Counted from the stretch's first letter, positions 1 through 6,986 are shown. The stretch: DNA of 16,257 nt from VRUE01 sp963748075 (GCA_963748075.1 CAVVHQ010000038.1:1-16257), one strand, 5' to 3'. The notes: generated by a model not told the origin, from the letters alone. Numbers and translations are program-made.

Positions 1-793
1 GGGTGGCGGCGAGCGCCTCGTCTTTGGCCGCGGTGACGCCCTCGCTGGGCTTGCCGCCGACGATGTCGCGGAAGGCGTTCTTGAAGCGCTCGGTGCGGCG
101 GTCGGGGGGGAAGCGGTCCTCGGCCTTCGTCTGCTTGGCGGGCCGGCGCTCGCCGTAGCGGCGCCGCGCCCAGGGGGAGCCCGGCTTGCCGATCCGGGCG
201 GCGCCGTAGAGCGCCACCGGGAAGAGGAAGAAGCCGACCGTGCCGTGCAGGACCCGCTGCTTGGCGAAGCAGATCAGGACCAAGCCGAAGACGAACACCG
301 CGCCGACGATGCTCGCCACCGTCTCCTGGATCGAGCTGGTGTTGAAGCTGAACGGGCTGAGGCCGAGCAGGACCAGCATCATCCCCGCCGCCGCGATGAC
401 CATCGCGTCGATCGAGCTGCGCCCCTGCTCGGCCCAGTAGACGTCGTCCAGGTAGACCCAGAGCGCGAACTCGTCGATCGTCAGGCCCGCCCCGATCCCG
501 AAGAAGAAGGCGCAGATCTCGGCGTAGGGGCTGTCGCCGAGGGCGACGAAGCCGAGCGCCCCGGCGACCATCATCGTGACGATCCCGAAGACCAGGTGGT
601 GCAGGTGGACGCCGCTGTCGCTGACCACGCTGCCCGGCCACCACGGCACCCGCGGGCTGCGCATCAGCCGGGTGCTCATGCGGATGAAGGCGAAGGAGAG
701 GATGAAGCCGACCAGGACGAAGAAGATGCCCTGTTTTTCGTCGGCGAGGATCTGGTCGTTCCAGAAGTCGCTGAAGATCGAGGCGGTGGTCAT
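1..793 (-). CDS. Multi-pass membrane protein with HxHH motif (partial, C-terminus beyond left edge)
   Basis: The reading frame is open for 264 codons from an ATG at 793 down to the window edge, so the C-terminus is missing. About six hydrophobic segments are visible, at roughly residues 22-39, 67-87, 90-107, 128-148, 157-178 and 183-199. A charged cytoplasmic-type tail rich in Arg and Lys follows from about residue 207. Polar residues sit in or beside the membrane segments: Asp59, the motif HLHH at 63-66, Asp107-Glu108 and Asp116-Asp117. The start codon overlaps the stop of the upstream gene by four bases (ATGA), so the two are almost certainly co-transcribed. It resembles conserved integral membrane proteins of unknown function in actinobacteria (recognition by eye). 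No enzyme family is assigned. The frame was checked base by base from 793 to 2 and is intact. Confidence 0.85.
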   Translation of the reverse strand, partial: MTTASIFSDFWNDQILADEKQGIFFVLVGFILSFAFIRMSTRLMRSPRVPWWPGSVVSDSGVHLHHLVFGIVTMMVAGALGFVALGDSPYAEICAFFFGIGAGLTIDEFALWVYLDDVYWAEQGRSSIDAMVIAAAGMMLVLLGLSPFSFNTSSIQETVASIVGAVFVFGLVLICFAKQRVLHGTVGFFLFPVALYGAARIGKPGSPWARRRYGERRPAKQTKAEDRFPPDRRTERFKNAFRDIVGGKPSEGVTAAKDEALAAT

Positions 794-1540
794 CGGCTGG
801 CCGGGGCCGAGTGTAGTGGCGGGGCGACGCCGTCCTTCTCGGCGATCAGCTCGACGGTGAGCAGGACGCAGGCGACGGCAAGGAAGGGCGTGGCGAGGAC
901 GTTCGACAGCGACTCGGCGAGCCAGTTCGCCCAGACGGTGTGGCCGAGCAGCGCCTGCGCGAGCAGGTCGGTCAGCTCCCCGACCGCCTCGCTCGCCAGC
1001 TCGAGGGGCGCCAGCACCGCGAGGACCAGCCAGAAGCGGCCGCGGACCAGGCGGGCGCTGCGCGCGAACGCCCCTCGCACTCCGCGCCGCTCTATCTCCA
1101 CCACCGGTCCCGCCAGGCCGAGCCATATGTAGGCGAGGACTCCGGGCGCGATCAACAGCAGCAGGCCGGCGATCACCAGCACGGCGTAGATCAGGTCGAC
1201 CGCGATCAGGCGTCCGTAGGCGAGGTGGCGGGAGATCTCGCGCAGGCTCGGCGGCTCGCCGTCGCCGCCGTGGGTGAGCGTCACGGCGACCGCGCCGCTG
1301 TAGAAGACCTCGCCGACCAGCGAGGTGCCGACCAGCGCCAGCGCCGCCAGCAGGACGCCGATGGCGGCCAAGCCGCTGCCGAGGCTGAGCGAGTCGAGAT
1401 CGATGCTGAGCGGGATCGCGTCGAGCAGGCCGAGCGGCACGAAGATCGACCGCCGCCAGCGGCAGCAGCGAACGCGCCCAGCCAACGTAGGTGCGCCAGA
1501 TCCGCGCGTAGAGCGAGGAGGGCGCCAGTCGGCCGGGCAT
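790..1540 (-). CDS. Polytopic membrane protein, reading frame broken by an apparent single-base insertion
   Basis: Most of the protein lies in the frame ending with TGA at 790-792. The hydrophobic segments include LLLLIAPGVLAYIWLGLAG, followed by a stretch with the pattern typical of polytopic proteins of the DUF975 or glycerophosphodiesterase-membrane-domain type (a PG turn, then an RSxxLxRGxFW-like segment). In that frame the only start is a TTG at 1485, giving an unconvincing Arg/Cys-rich beginning. The natural N-terminus is in another frame: an ATG at 1540, directly after the stop of the upstream gene, reads MPGRLAPSSLYARIWRTYVG and then WARSLLPLAAV. The two frames join smoothly (AAV to IFVPLGLL) if one base near 1447 is removed. 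If the sequence is correct, the full-length product would be lost or start at 1485. A sequencing error is the simplest alternative. Function unknown. Confidence 0.7.
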
Positions 1541-1870
1541 CTAACGGGAACGTCGCCGGGGCCGCCGCCGCCCCCGCTGCTTGAGCTTCGAGCGCGAGGA
1601 CTCCGAGGCCGGCACCCGCTTGACGCCGCGCAGGTCGGGAACGAGCAGTTCTTCGGCGCATTGCCGGTGCCAGTGGTGGTGCTCGGTGCCGCCCAGCCGC
1701 AGCACGTACTGGACGACGGTGTGCTCGGTGCCGATCGGGATGTCGCCGTGGCAGCCGGGGCAGCGGTAGAGCTTCTGCCCGAAGCTGCGGATCAGCCAGA
1801 CCTCGTTGCCTTCCCCGTCGCTGCCGCGCAGGCTCCAGCGTTTGCTGGGCAGCCCGCCTTGCCCGCTCAT
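1541..1870 (-). CDS. Small zinc-binding-type protein with Arg-rich tail (conserved actinobacterial family)
   Basis: A 109-residue protein. It has a CxxC pair (Cys37, Cys40, in YRCPGCHGDIPIGTEH) and, about 30 residues later, an HxxC pair (His68, Cys71, in HHHWHRQC). Together these make a plausible four-ligand zinc site. The last 20 residues are dominated by Arg and Lys, which suggests nucleic-acid or ribosome contact. The arrangement resembles short actinobacterial proteins often labelled 'ATP/GTP-binding protein' that carry YRCPGC...HWHxxC; that label has no basis in a visible P-loop, and none is present here. The ATG overlaps the upstream stop by four bases. Its own TAG sits directly against the ATG of the next gene, so it belongs to the same minus-strand operon. 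Molecular role unknown. Confidence 0.8.
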   Translation of the reverse strand: MSGQGGLPSKRWSLRGSDGEGNEVWLIRSFGQKLYRCPGCHGDIPIGTEHTVVQYVLRLGGTEHHHWHRQCAEELLVPDLRGVKRVPASESSRSKLKQRGRRRPRRRSR

Positions 1871-2250
1871 CGCCTCGCGAGCCAGGCGAAGCCGGCGGCC
1901 ATCGCCAGGTTGGCGACCCCGGCGAGGCGCAGCCCGAGCTTGGCGCCCGGCCGGCTCACCGCGGGGGACTCCGACCACAGTGCGTCGGTGGCGATCTCGG
2001 TGCCGCGCAGCCAGGCCAGCGCCCACCAGTCGCGCCGCTCGCCGCGCGCGGCGGCGAGCGCGTGGGCGGCGGCGAAGGTCAGCCAGATCGGCCCGCAGCG
2101 GCGGAACAGGTGCGCGGCGTCGGGGGAGGGCTCGTCGTGGCCCAGCACCCGCAGCGTCGCCTCCGGCGCGGCGATCGCCGCCGAGCCGAGCAGCAGGTCG
2201 AAGGCGACCATGTTGCGGTTCGTCAGGCGCAAGGCGCGTTCGACGGTCAT
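1867..2250 (-). CDS. Small membrane-associated hypothetical protein
   Basis: A 127-residue product starting MTVERALRLTNRN at an ATG at 2250. A TTG at 2319 in the same frame would add 23 residues but would overlap the start of the divergent rpiR-type gene, so the ATG is preferred. The protein is Ala/Leu-rich with hydrophobic stretches near residues 14-29, 55-67 and 107-123. Between the last two lies a Trp-rich segment, DWWALAWLRGTEIATDALW. It looks like a small conserved membrane protein, but I do not recognise a named domain. It is the first gene of the four-gene minus-strand cluster; the next start overlaps its TGA by four bases. Its promoter must lie in the 61 bases shared with the divergent regulator. 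Confidence 0.7.
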   Translation of the reverse strand: MTVERALRLTNRNMVAFDLLLGSAAIAAPEATLRVLGHDEPSPDAAHLFRRCGPIWLTFAAAHALAAARGERRDWWALAWLRGTEIATDALWSESPAVSRPGAKLGLRLAGVANLAMAAGFAWLARR

Positions 2251-2254
2251 CTGC

Positions 2255-2276
2255 CCGATCCATCCAACCAGATCGG
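2255..2276. promoter_or_regulatory. Inverted repeat in divergent intergenic region, possible operator
   Basis: CCGATC at 2255-2260 and GATCGG at 2271-2276 form a perfect 6-bp inverted repeat with a 10-base spacer. It sits in the only gap between the minus-strand membrane cluster (start 2250) and the RpiR-type regulator (start 2312). A dimeric HTH regulator commonly binds such a spaced dyad beside its own gene, so autoregulation is a reasonable guess. The same dyad is not seen in front of pdxS. Six-base arms can arise by chance. Confidence 0.3.
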
Positions 2277-2311
2277 AAGGGAAAGCGCGGGGACCGGCGA
2301 AAGGGACGGCC

Positions 2312-3166
2312 GTGACCAAGACCGCGACGAAATCGCCTCAGCTCAAGAGTCTCTCGGACTACATTCAGGAGCGCTTCGACGAATTTTCGCGCTCGCAGAA
2401 AGACGTCGCCCGCTACATCGTCGACCACCTCGACGAGGCGGCCTTCCTCACCGCCGAGGAGCTGGCCCGCAGGGCGAGCACCTCCTCCTCGACCGTGGTG
2501 CGCTTCTCCCAGGCCCTCGGCTTCGAGGGCTACCCGGAGCTGCAGCAGGCGGCGATCGAGGAGTACCGCAGCGCCGCTCTCGCCGGCGAGACGGCCGCGT
2601 CCAGCGCGGCGCTCTTCTCCTTCGACCACTCCGAGCTGGAGGGCTCGCTCAGCGCCGACTACTCCAACCTCGAGGAAACCGCCCGCCACCTGACCCGCGA
2701 GCAGGTCGACGGTGCCGTTGCGGCGTTGGCCGAGGCGCAGCGGGTGGTGATCGTCGGGGTCGACCAGATGGCCTTCTTCGCCAGCTACCTGCGGCACATC
2801 CTCAGCCTGCTCGACATCCGCGCCGAGATCGTCGCCAGCACCGGCGGCGAGTCGCTGCAGCGGCTCGGGCGGATCGACGAGGAGACGCTGGTGATCGTCC
2901 TCTCCTGCGGCCGCGCCCACCCGCTGCTGCTGCGGGCGATGAAGCTCGCCCTGCACCGCCGCGCCCGCACCCTGGCGATCTCCGACGCCTCGATGTCCGA
3001 GGTCGGCGAGCACGCAGAGCAGACCCTTTACTTCTCCTCCAACAGCCCCTCCTTCGCCCGCTCCAACACGGCGCTGATGGCGCTCGTGCAGGGGCTGGCG
3101 CACGGCCTCTACGCTCGCGACGAAGCGGCGCACAAAGATCGCATTCGCGCCTACAAACTGAAGTAG
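2312..3166 (+). CDS. MurR/RpiR family transcriptional regulator (HTH + SIS domain)
   Basis: A 284-residue protein starting at a GTG preceded by a good ribosome site (AAAGGGA, about 6 bases upstream). Residues 11-80 match the RpiR N-terminal helix-turn-helix: SQKDVARYIVDHLDEAAFLT, then ELARRASTSSSTVVRFSQAL and GFEGYPELQ. Residues 140-265 form a sugar-isomerase (SIS) fold. Family members usually bind phosphosugars through a GxGxS turn and an SxSGxT loop. Here these read GVDQMAFFAS (149-158) and LSCGRAHPLL (197-206), so the normal phosphate-binding serines and threonine are largely missing. The gene ends 26 bases before pdxS on the same strand, and it diverges from the minus-strand membrane cluster. 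Family assignment is firm; target and ligand are unknown, with pdxST the most obvious candidate target by position. Confidence 0.9.
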   Translation: MTKTATKSPQLKSLSDYIQERFDEFSRSQKDVARYIVDHLDEAAFLTAEELARRASTSSSTVVRFSQALGFEGYPELQQAAIEEYRSAALAGETAASSAALFSFDHSELEGSLSADYSNLEETARHLTREQVDGAVAALAEAQRVVIVGVDQMAFFASYLRHILSLLDIRAEIVASTGGESLQRLGRIDEETLVIVLSCGRAHPLLLRAMKLALHRRARTLAISDASMSEVGEHAEQTLYFSSNSPSFARSNTALMALVQGLAHGLYARDEAAHKDRIRAYKLK

Positions 3167-3178
3167 CGACCACCCCCG

Positions 3179-3184
3179 TAATAT
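3179..3184 (+). promoter_or_regulatory. Candidate -10 element for pdxS, near-leaderless start
   Basis: TAATAT lies in the 26-base gap after the regulator gene, with 8 bases between its last T and the ATG of pdxS. Initiation 6-8 bases downstream would give a transcript with almost no 5' leader, which agrees with the lack of a clear Shine-Dalgarno sequence before pdxS. No convincing -35 is visible. It would give pdxST a promoter separate from any read-through from the regulator. Confidence 0.4.
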
Positions 3185-3192
3185 GGGACTCC

Positions 3193-4080
3193 ATGGCTGA
3201 AAGAGCTACGTGGAGAGTGAAGACCGGCCTCGCCGAGATGCTGAAGGGCGGGGTGATCATGGACGTGGTCACCCCGGAGCAGGCACGAATCGCCGAGGGG
3301 GCCGGAGCGTGCGCGGTGATGGCGCTGGAACGGGTCCCCGCCGACATCCGCCGCGACGGCGGCGTGGCGCGGATGTCGGACCCGGCGATGATCAAGGGGA
3401 TCCAGGAGGCGGTGACGATCCCGGTGATGGCCAAGGCGCGGATCGGCCACTTCGCCGAGGCCCAGGTGCTGGAGGCGCTCGAGGTCGACTACGTCGACGA
3501 GTCCGAGGTGCTGACCCCGGCCGACGAGAGCCACCACATCGACAAGCTCGCCTTCGAGGTGCCGTTCGTCTGCGGCGCCACCAGCCTCGGCGAGGCGCTG
3601 CGACGGATCGGCGAGGGGGCGGCGATGATCCGCTCCAAGGGCGAGGCGGGCACCGGCAACGTGGTCGAGGCGGTCCGCCACATGCGAGAGATCGTCGGCG
3701 GGATCAAGCGGCTCGCCCAGCTGCGGCCCGAGGAGCTGGCCGGCGCCGCCAAGGAGCACCGGGCGCCGCTCGAGGTCGTTCGCGAGGTGGCCGGGCCGGG
3801 CCGCCTGCCGGTGCCGCTGTTCTGCGCCGGCGGGATCGCCACGCCGGCCGATGCAGCGCTGATGATGCAGCTCGGCGCCGAGGGGAACTTCGTCGGCTCG
3901 GGGATCTTCAAGAGCGCCGACCCGGAGCGACGCGCCCGGGCGATCGTCGAGGCGACCACCCACTTCGAGGACCCCGAGCGGGTCGCGGCGGCTTCGGTCG
4001 GGCTCGGCGAGGCGATGCCGGGACTGGAGATCTCCGAGCTGGCGGCGGCCGACGCGCTGATCCAGGATCGCGGTGCCTGA
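3193..4080 (+). CDS. pdxS: Pyridoxal 5'-phosphate synthase lyase subunit PdxS
   Basis: PdxS (SOR/SNZ family) condenses ribose 5-phosphate, glyceraldehyde 3-phosphate and ammonia into pyridoxal 5'-phosphate in the cytosol, as a dodecamer decorated by PdxT. The product is 295 residues, the normal family length. Key residues fall at the positions known from the Bacillus enzyme: Asp24 (GGVIMDVVT), Lys81 (PVMAKARIGH), which forms the imine with the pentose, and Lys149 (MIRSKGEAGTGN), which takes the intermediate in the second site. The C-terminal (beta-alpha)8 phosphate-binding segments PLFCAGGIATPADAALMMQL and GSGIFKS are present. The ATG at 3193 gives the usual N-terminus leading into WRVKTGLAEMLKGG. 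The gene overlaps pdxT by 8 bases, consistent with translational coupling of the two subunits. Confidence 0.98.
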   Translation: MAERATWRVKTGLAEMLKGGVIMDVVTPEQARIAEGAGACAVMALERVPADIRRDGGVARMSDPAMIKGIQEAVTIPVMAKARIGHFAEAQVLEALEVDYVDESEVLTPADESHHIDKLAFEVPFVCGATSLGEALRRIGEGAAMIRSKGEAGTGNVVEAVRHMREIVGGIKRLAQLRPEELAGAAKEHRAPLEVVREVAGPGRLPVPLFCAGGIATPADAALMMQLGAEGNFVGSGIFKSADPERRARAIVEATTHFEDPERVAAASVGLGEAMPGLEISELAAADALIQDRGA

Positions 4081-4663
4081 GCTGCGGGTCGGGGTCCTCG
4101 CGATCCAGGGCGGGTTCGAGGCGCACCTCGAGATGCTGAGCGGCCTCGGGGCCGAGGTGGGCGAGGTTCGGGTCCCGGCCGAGCTGCGCGACTTGGACGG
4201 GCTGGTGGTCCCCGGCGGGGAGAGCACGACGATCGGCAAGGGGATCGCGGCGGCCGGGCTGGAGGAGGCGATCCGGGGGCACCTCGACGGCGGCGGGACC
4301 GTGTTCGGGACCTGTGCCGGGATGATCGTCTGCGACGACGCCCACCTCGGGCTGATCGACGCGACGATGCGGCGCAACGCGTTCGGGCGGCAGCTTCAGA
4401 GCTTCGAGGCCGACCTGGCGGTCGAGGGGATCGGCGACGAGCCGCTGCGCGCCGTGTTCATCCGGGCGCCCTGGGTGGAGCGCTGCGGGCCGGGGGTCGA
4501 GGTGCTCGCCTCCTACGACGGCCACCCGGTGGCGATTCGCGAGGGCGGTGTGCTGGCCTGCGCCTTCCACCCGGAGCTGAGCGACGACCCGCGGCTGCAC
4601 GCGCTGTTCATGGCAATGACTACCGGGGCGCGGCAGCGCGCCCGCGAGGAGGCGGGGACGTGA
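4073..4663 (+). CDS. pdxT: Pyridoxal 5'-phosphate synthase glutaminase subunit PdxT
   Basis: PdxT (class I glutamine amidotransferase, SNO family) hydrolyses glutamine and channels the ammonia to PdxS. The 196-residue product starts at a GTG inside the end of pdxS. The family sequence VLAIQGGFEAH (residues 8-18), the oxyanion segment VVPGGESTT (45-53), the nucleophile Cys81 in FGTCAGM and the His166/Glu168 pair in AFHPEL complete the catalytic triad. Length and motif order are normal, so an active enzyme is expected. The stop codon overlaps the GTG of the peptidase gene downstream by four bases, placing all three genes in one transcript. Confidence 0.97.
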   Translation: MPELRVGVLAIQGGFEAHLEMLSGLGAEVGEVRVPAELRDLDGLVVPGGESTTIGKGIAAAGLEEAIRGHLDGGGTVFGTCAGMIVCDDAHLGLIDATMRRNAFGRQLQSFEADLAVEGIGDEPLRAVFIRAPWVERCGPGVEVLASYDGHPVAIREGGVLACAFHPELSDDPRLHALFMAMTTGARQRAREEAGT

Positions 4664-5763
4664 GGGACCCGAGAACGGAACGGCTGGCGAAGATCCTGGT
4701 CGGCTACTCGACCGAGGTGAGGGAGGGGGAGATCGTCTCGATCGACGGCGAGGCAGCCGCCGAGCCGCTGCTGCTCGCGGTCTACGAGGAGGTGCTGAAG
4801 GCCGGCGCCAACCCGATCATGAACGCCTCGCTCGACGGCCAGTCCGTCTCCTACTACAAGCATGCCAGTGACGCCCAGCTCGACTGGATCTCGCCGGTCT
4901 CCGAATGGCTGCTCGACAACGCCGACGTGCGCATCGCGATCGCCGCCAGCAGCAATACCCGCGAGCTCTCCGCGGTGCCGCCGGAGAAGCAGATGCGCCG
5001 CCAGGCGGCGACCGGCGAGCTGCTCGGGCGCGCGATGGAGCGCAGCGCCAGGGGCGAGTTCCGCTGGTGCTACACGCTGTTCCCAACCAACGCCTACGCC
5101 GCGGAGGCGGAGATGAGCCTCGCCGACTACGAGGACTTCTACTACGGCGCCTGCCTGGCCGACGACGAGGATCCGCTGACCGCCTGGGAGCGGGCCTCGG
5201 CCGAGGCGACGCGGCTCGCCGGGTGGATCGAGGGCCACGAGGAGGTGCGGGTCCTCGCGCCGGGCACCGACATCGTGCTCGGTATAGCCGGGCGCAAGTT
5301 CATTCCCTGCGACGGCCGCCACAACATGCCCGACGGCGAGTTCTTCACCGGCCCGGTCGAGGACTCGGTCGAGGGTGAGGTGACCTTCCACCTGCCGGCG
5401 ACGATCGGCGGCCGCGAGGTCGCCGGCGTGCGGCTGCGCTTCGAGGCCGGCAGGGTGGTCGAGGCGAGCGCCGAGCGTGGCGAGGAGTACCTGGTCGAGC
5501 TGCTCGACACCGACGACGGGGCGCGCCGCCTCGGCGAGCTGGGGATCGGCACCAACTACGCGATCGACCGCGGCACCCGCGCGGTGCTGCTCGACGAGAA
5601 GCTCGGCGGCACCGTCCACATGGCGGTCGGCCGCAGCTACCCCGAGTCGGGCGGGATCAACGAGTCGGCCGTCCACACCGACCTGGTCTGCGACCTGCGC
5701 CTCGGCGGCAAGATCGTCGTCGACGGCGAGGACTTCCAGGTCGACGGCAAGTTCGTGGTCTGA
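4660..5763 (+). CDS. M29 family metallo-aminopeptidase (thermophilic aminopeptidase / AmpS type)
   Basis: A 367-residue cytosolic peptidase that should remove N-terminal residues from peptides using a two-metal centre. The N-terminal part has the family feel of REGEIVSIDGEAAAEPLL. The C-terminal catalytic half holds the likely metal ligands: Glu227 (MPDGEFFTGP), Glu293 (LGELGIGTN), His320 and Tyr327 (GTVHMAVGRSYPES), and His339 and Asp341 (SAVHTDLVCD). Compared with staphylococcal AmpS as I remember it, the loop between the Tyr and the second His is shorter; the other spacings are similar. The GTG start overlaps the pdxT stop by four bases and is preceded by a GGAGG-like site. Why a peptidase should be coupled to PLP synthesis is not obvious. 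The stop lies one base from the stop of the convergent membrane gene. Confidence 0.92.
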   Translation: MRDPRTERLAKILVGYSTEVREGEIVSIDGEAAAEPLLLAVYEEVLKAGANPIMNASLDGQSVSYYKHASDAQLDWISPVSEWLLDNADVRIAIAASSNTRELSAVPPEKQMRRQAATGELLGRAMERSARGEFRWCYTLFPTNAYAAEAEMSLADYEDFYYGACLADDEDPLTAWERASAEATRLAGWIEGHEEVRVLAPGTDIVLGIAGRKFIPCDGRHNMPDGEFFTGPVEDSVEGEVTFHLPATIGGREVAGVRLRFEAGRVVEASAERGEEYLVELLDTDDGARRLGELGIGTNYAIDRGTRAVLLDEKLGGTVHMAVGRSYPESGGINESAVHTDLVCDLRLGGKIVVDGEDFQVDGKFVV

Positions 5764-5764
5764 C

Positions 5765-6160
5765 TTACCGGTTCGGCAGCGGCGAGCCGGCGAGCAGGAG
5801 GAACCAGCCGACGAAGACGAGCACGGCGAGCATCACCGAGCCCATCAGCACCGCCTCGACCACGGTCGTCGTGCCGGAGGCTCCACCCGTGTCGCGCACG
5901 CTCTTCAGCCAGGTCGGCCGCATCGGCGAGAGCCGGTTGGTGCCGGTGACCCGCATGTAGAGGGCGTTGAGGCGGCCGATCACCCAGGCGTCGAGGACGA
6001 TCGAGACGATGATCCCGACCGCGACGATCGCGTAGGGGCCATCGGTCGGGAACTGGGTCTCGGCGACCTTGGAGCCGATATAGATCCAGCCGAGTGGGAT
6101 CGCCGTCCAGAGGGCGAGCGCGGCGAGCAGCATCGCGACGAAGATCAGGCTTGCCGTCAT
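5765..6160 (-). CDS. Small membrane protein, three predicted transmembrane segments
   Basis: A 131-residue product from an ATG at 6160, preceded by AGGGGA. An in-frame ATG at 6211 would add 17 polar residues but would run into the yebC promoter region, so the shorter form is preferred. Hydrophobic segments cover about residues 3-26 (starting as a signal-anchor), 43-60 and 98-122. The loop between the last two, about 35 residues, is polar and Thr/Gly-rich. No named domain is recognised. It is divergent from yebC with a 76-base shared region. It is convergent with the aminopeptidase, leaving a single base between the two stop codons and therefore no room for a dedicated terminator. Confidence 0.75.
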   Translation of the reverse strand: MTASLIFVAMLLAALALWTAIPLGWIYIGSKVAETQFPTDGPYAIVAVGIIVSIVLDAWVIGRLNALYMRVTGTNRLSPMRPTWLKSVRDTGGASGTTTVVEAVLMGSVMLAVLVFVGWFLLLAGSPLPNR

Positions 6161-6202
6161 TCCCCTGACGGGATTCGTCTCGCGCGATTGGGTAGCGGTA
6201 TC

Positions 6203-6229
6203 TGGACACATGCCCGTACTTCATACAAT
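6203..6229 (+). promoter_or_regulatory. Candidate promoter of yebC (leaderless type)
   Basis: TGGACA at 6203-6208 and TACAAT at 6224-6229 resemble -35 and -10 elements, with a slightly short 15-base spacer. Seven bases separate the TACAAT from the ATG at 6237, so transcription starting at the usual distance would begin at or next to the A of that ATG. This fits the absence of a good Shine-Dalgarno sequence and favours MSGHSKW as the true N-terminus over the ATG at 6228, which overlaps the -10 itself. Confidence 0.5.
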
Positions 6230-6236
6230 GGCAGAG

Positions 6237-6986
6237 ATGTCCGGGCACTCGAAATGGTCTTCTATTAAGCATAAGAAGGGCGCCGCAGACGCCAAACGCG
6301 GCAAGCTCTTCACCAAGCTGGCGCGGGCGATCACCGTCGCGGCCCGCGACGGCGGCGGCGACCCCGACGGCAACCCGGCGCTGGCCACGGCGATCCAGAA
6401 GGCGCGCGACGCGTCGATGCCGAAGGACAACATCCAGCGGGCGGCCGACCGCGGCTCCGGGGTCGGCGCCGACGCCGAGGCGATCAAGCGGGTCGTATTC
6501 GAGGGCTACGGCGCGGGCGGCGCCGCGGTCCTGGTCGAGGCGCTGACCGACAATCGCAACCGCACCAGCGCCGAAGTCCGTCACGCGTTCAGCAAGCACA
6601 ACGGCAACCTCGGCGAGCCCGGCTCGGTCGCCTGGATCTTCGAGAAACGCGGCGTGCTGACGGTCGACGCCGAGCGCTACGACGAGGATGACCTGATCGC
6701 CGCAATCGACGCCGGCGCCGAAGACGTGCAAGACGAGGGCGAGGTGCTGCGGGTTCTCTGTGGGCCGGGAGACCTGGGCGCGATCCGGGAGGCGCTGGAG
6801 ACCTCCGGGGTCGAGGTCCAGTCGGCCGAACCGGCGCTGGAGCCGAAGAGCACCGTCGAGGTGAAAGGCAGCGACGCCAAAGCGCTGCTCAACCTGATCG
6901 AGGCTCTGGAAGAGGACGACGACGTCAACGAGGTCCACGCCAACTTCGACATTCCCGACGAGGTGCTGCAGAGACTGGCCGCCTAG
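6237..6986 (+). CDS. yebC: YebC/PmpR/TACO1 family protein
   Basis: A 249-residue protein beginning MSGHSKWSSIKHKKGAADAK, the signature N-terminus of the YebC family. It continues with NPALATAIQKARDASMPKDN, then a glycine-rich FEGYGAGGAAVLVEALTDN and NGNLGEPGSVAWIFEK, all diagnostic. Bacterial members have long been annotated as transcriptional regulators, while mitochondrial TACO1 and some bacterial members act in translation, helping ribosomes through difficult sequences. Which role applies here cannot be read from the sequence. Two upstream in-frame ATGs (6210 and 6228) exist, but the family start and the -10 spacing favour 6237. It precedes ruvC by 38 bases, the conserved yebC-ruvCAB order. 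Confidence 0.96.
   Translation: MSGHSKWSSIKHKKGAADAKRGKLFTKLARAITVAARDGGGDPDGNPALATAIQKARDASMPKDNIQRAADRGSGVGADAEAIKRVVFEGYGAGGAAVLVEALTDNRNRTSAEVRHAFSKHNGNLGEPGSVAWIFEKRGVLTVDAERYDEDDLIAAIDAGAEDVQDEGEVLRVLCGPGDLGAIREALETSGVEVQSAEPALEPKSTVEVKGSDAKALLNLIEALEEDDDVNEVHANFDIPDEVLQRLAA

Noticed and set aside
245..1132. Plus-strand open frame opposite the left-edge membrane genes
   Set aside because: The translation is an Asp/Glu/Arg/His-rich shadow, whereas the minus strand gives clean membrane segments and tight start/stop overlaps.
2319..2319. TTG at 2319 as start of the 127-residue membrane gene
   Set aside because: It would overlap the divergent regulator start and consume the shared promoter region; the ATG at 2250 is adequate.
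1871..3133. Minus-strand open frame running antisense through the RpiR gene into the zinc-type protein
   Set aside because: Only its last 109 codons (1541-1870) look like a real protein; the remainder is the shadow of the regulator and of the 127-residue gene.
3176..3187. Short CCC...GGG dyad around the pdxS -10 as an operator
   Set aside because: Arms of three bases are not meaningful, and the sequence is better explained as a -10 element.
5755..5780. Bidirectional terminator between the convergent genes
   Set aside because: Only one base is intergenic and no GC-rich hairpin followed by a T-run is present.
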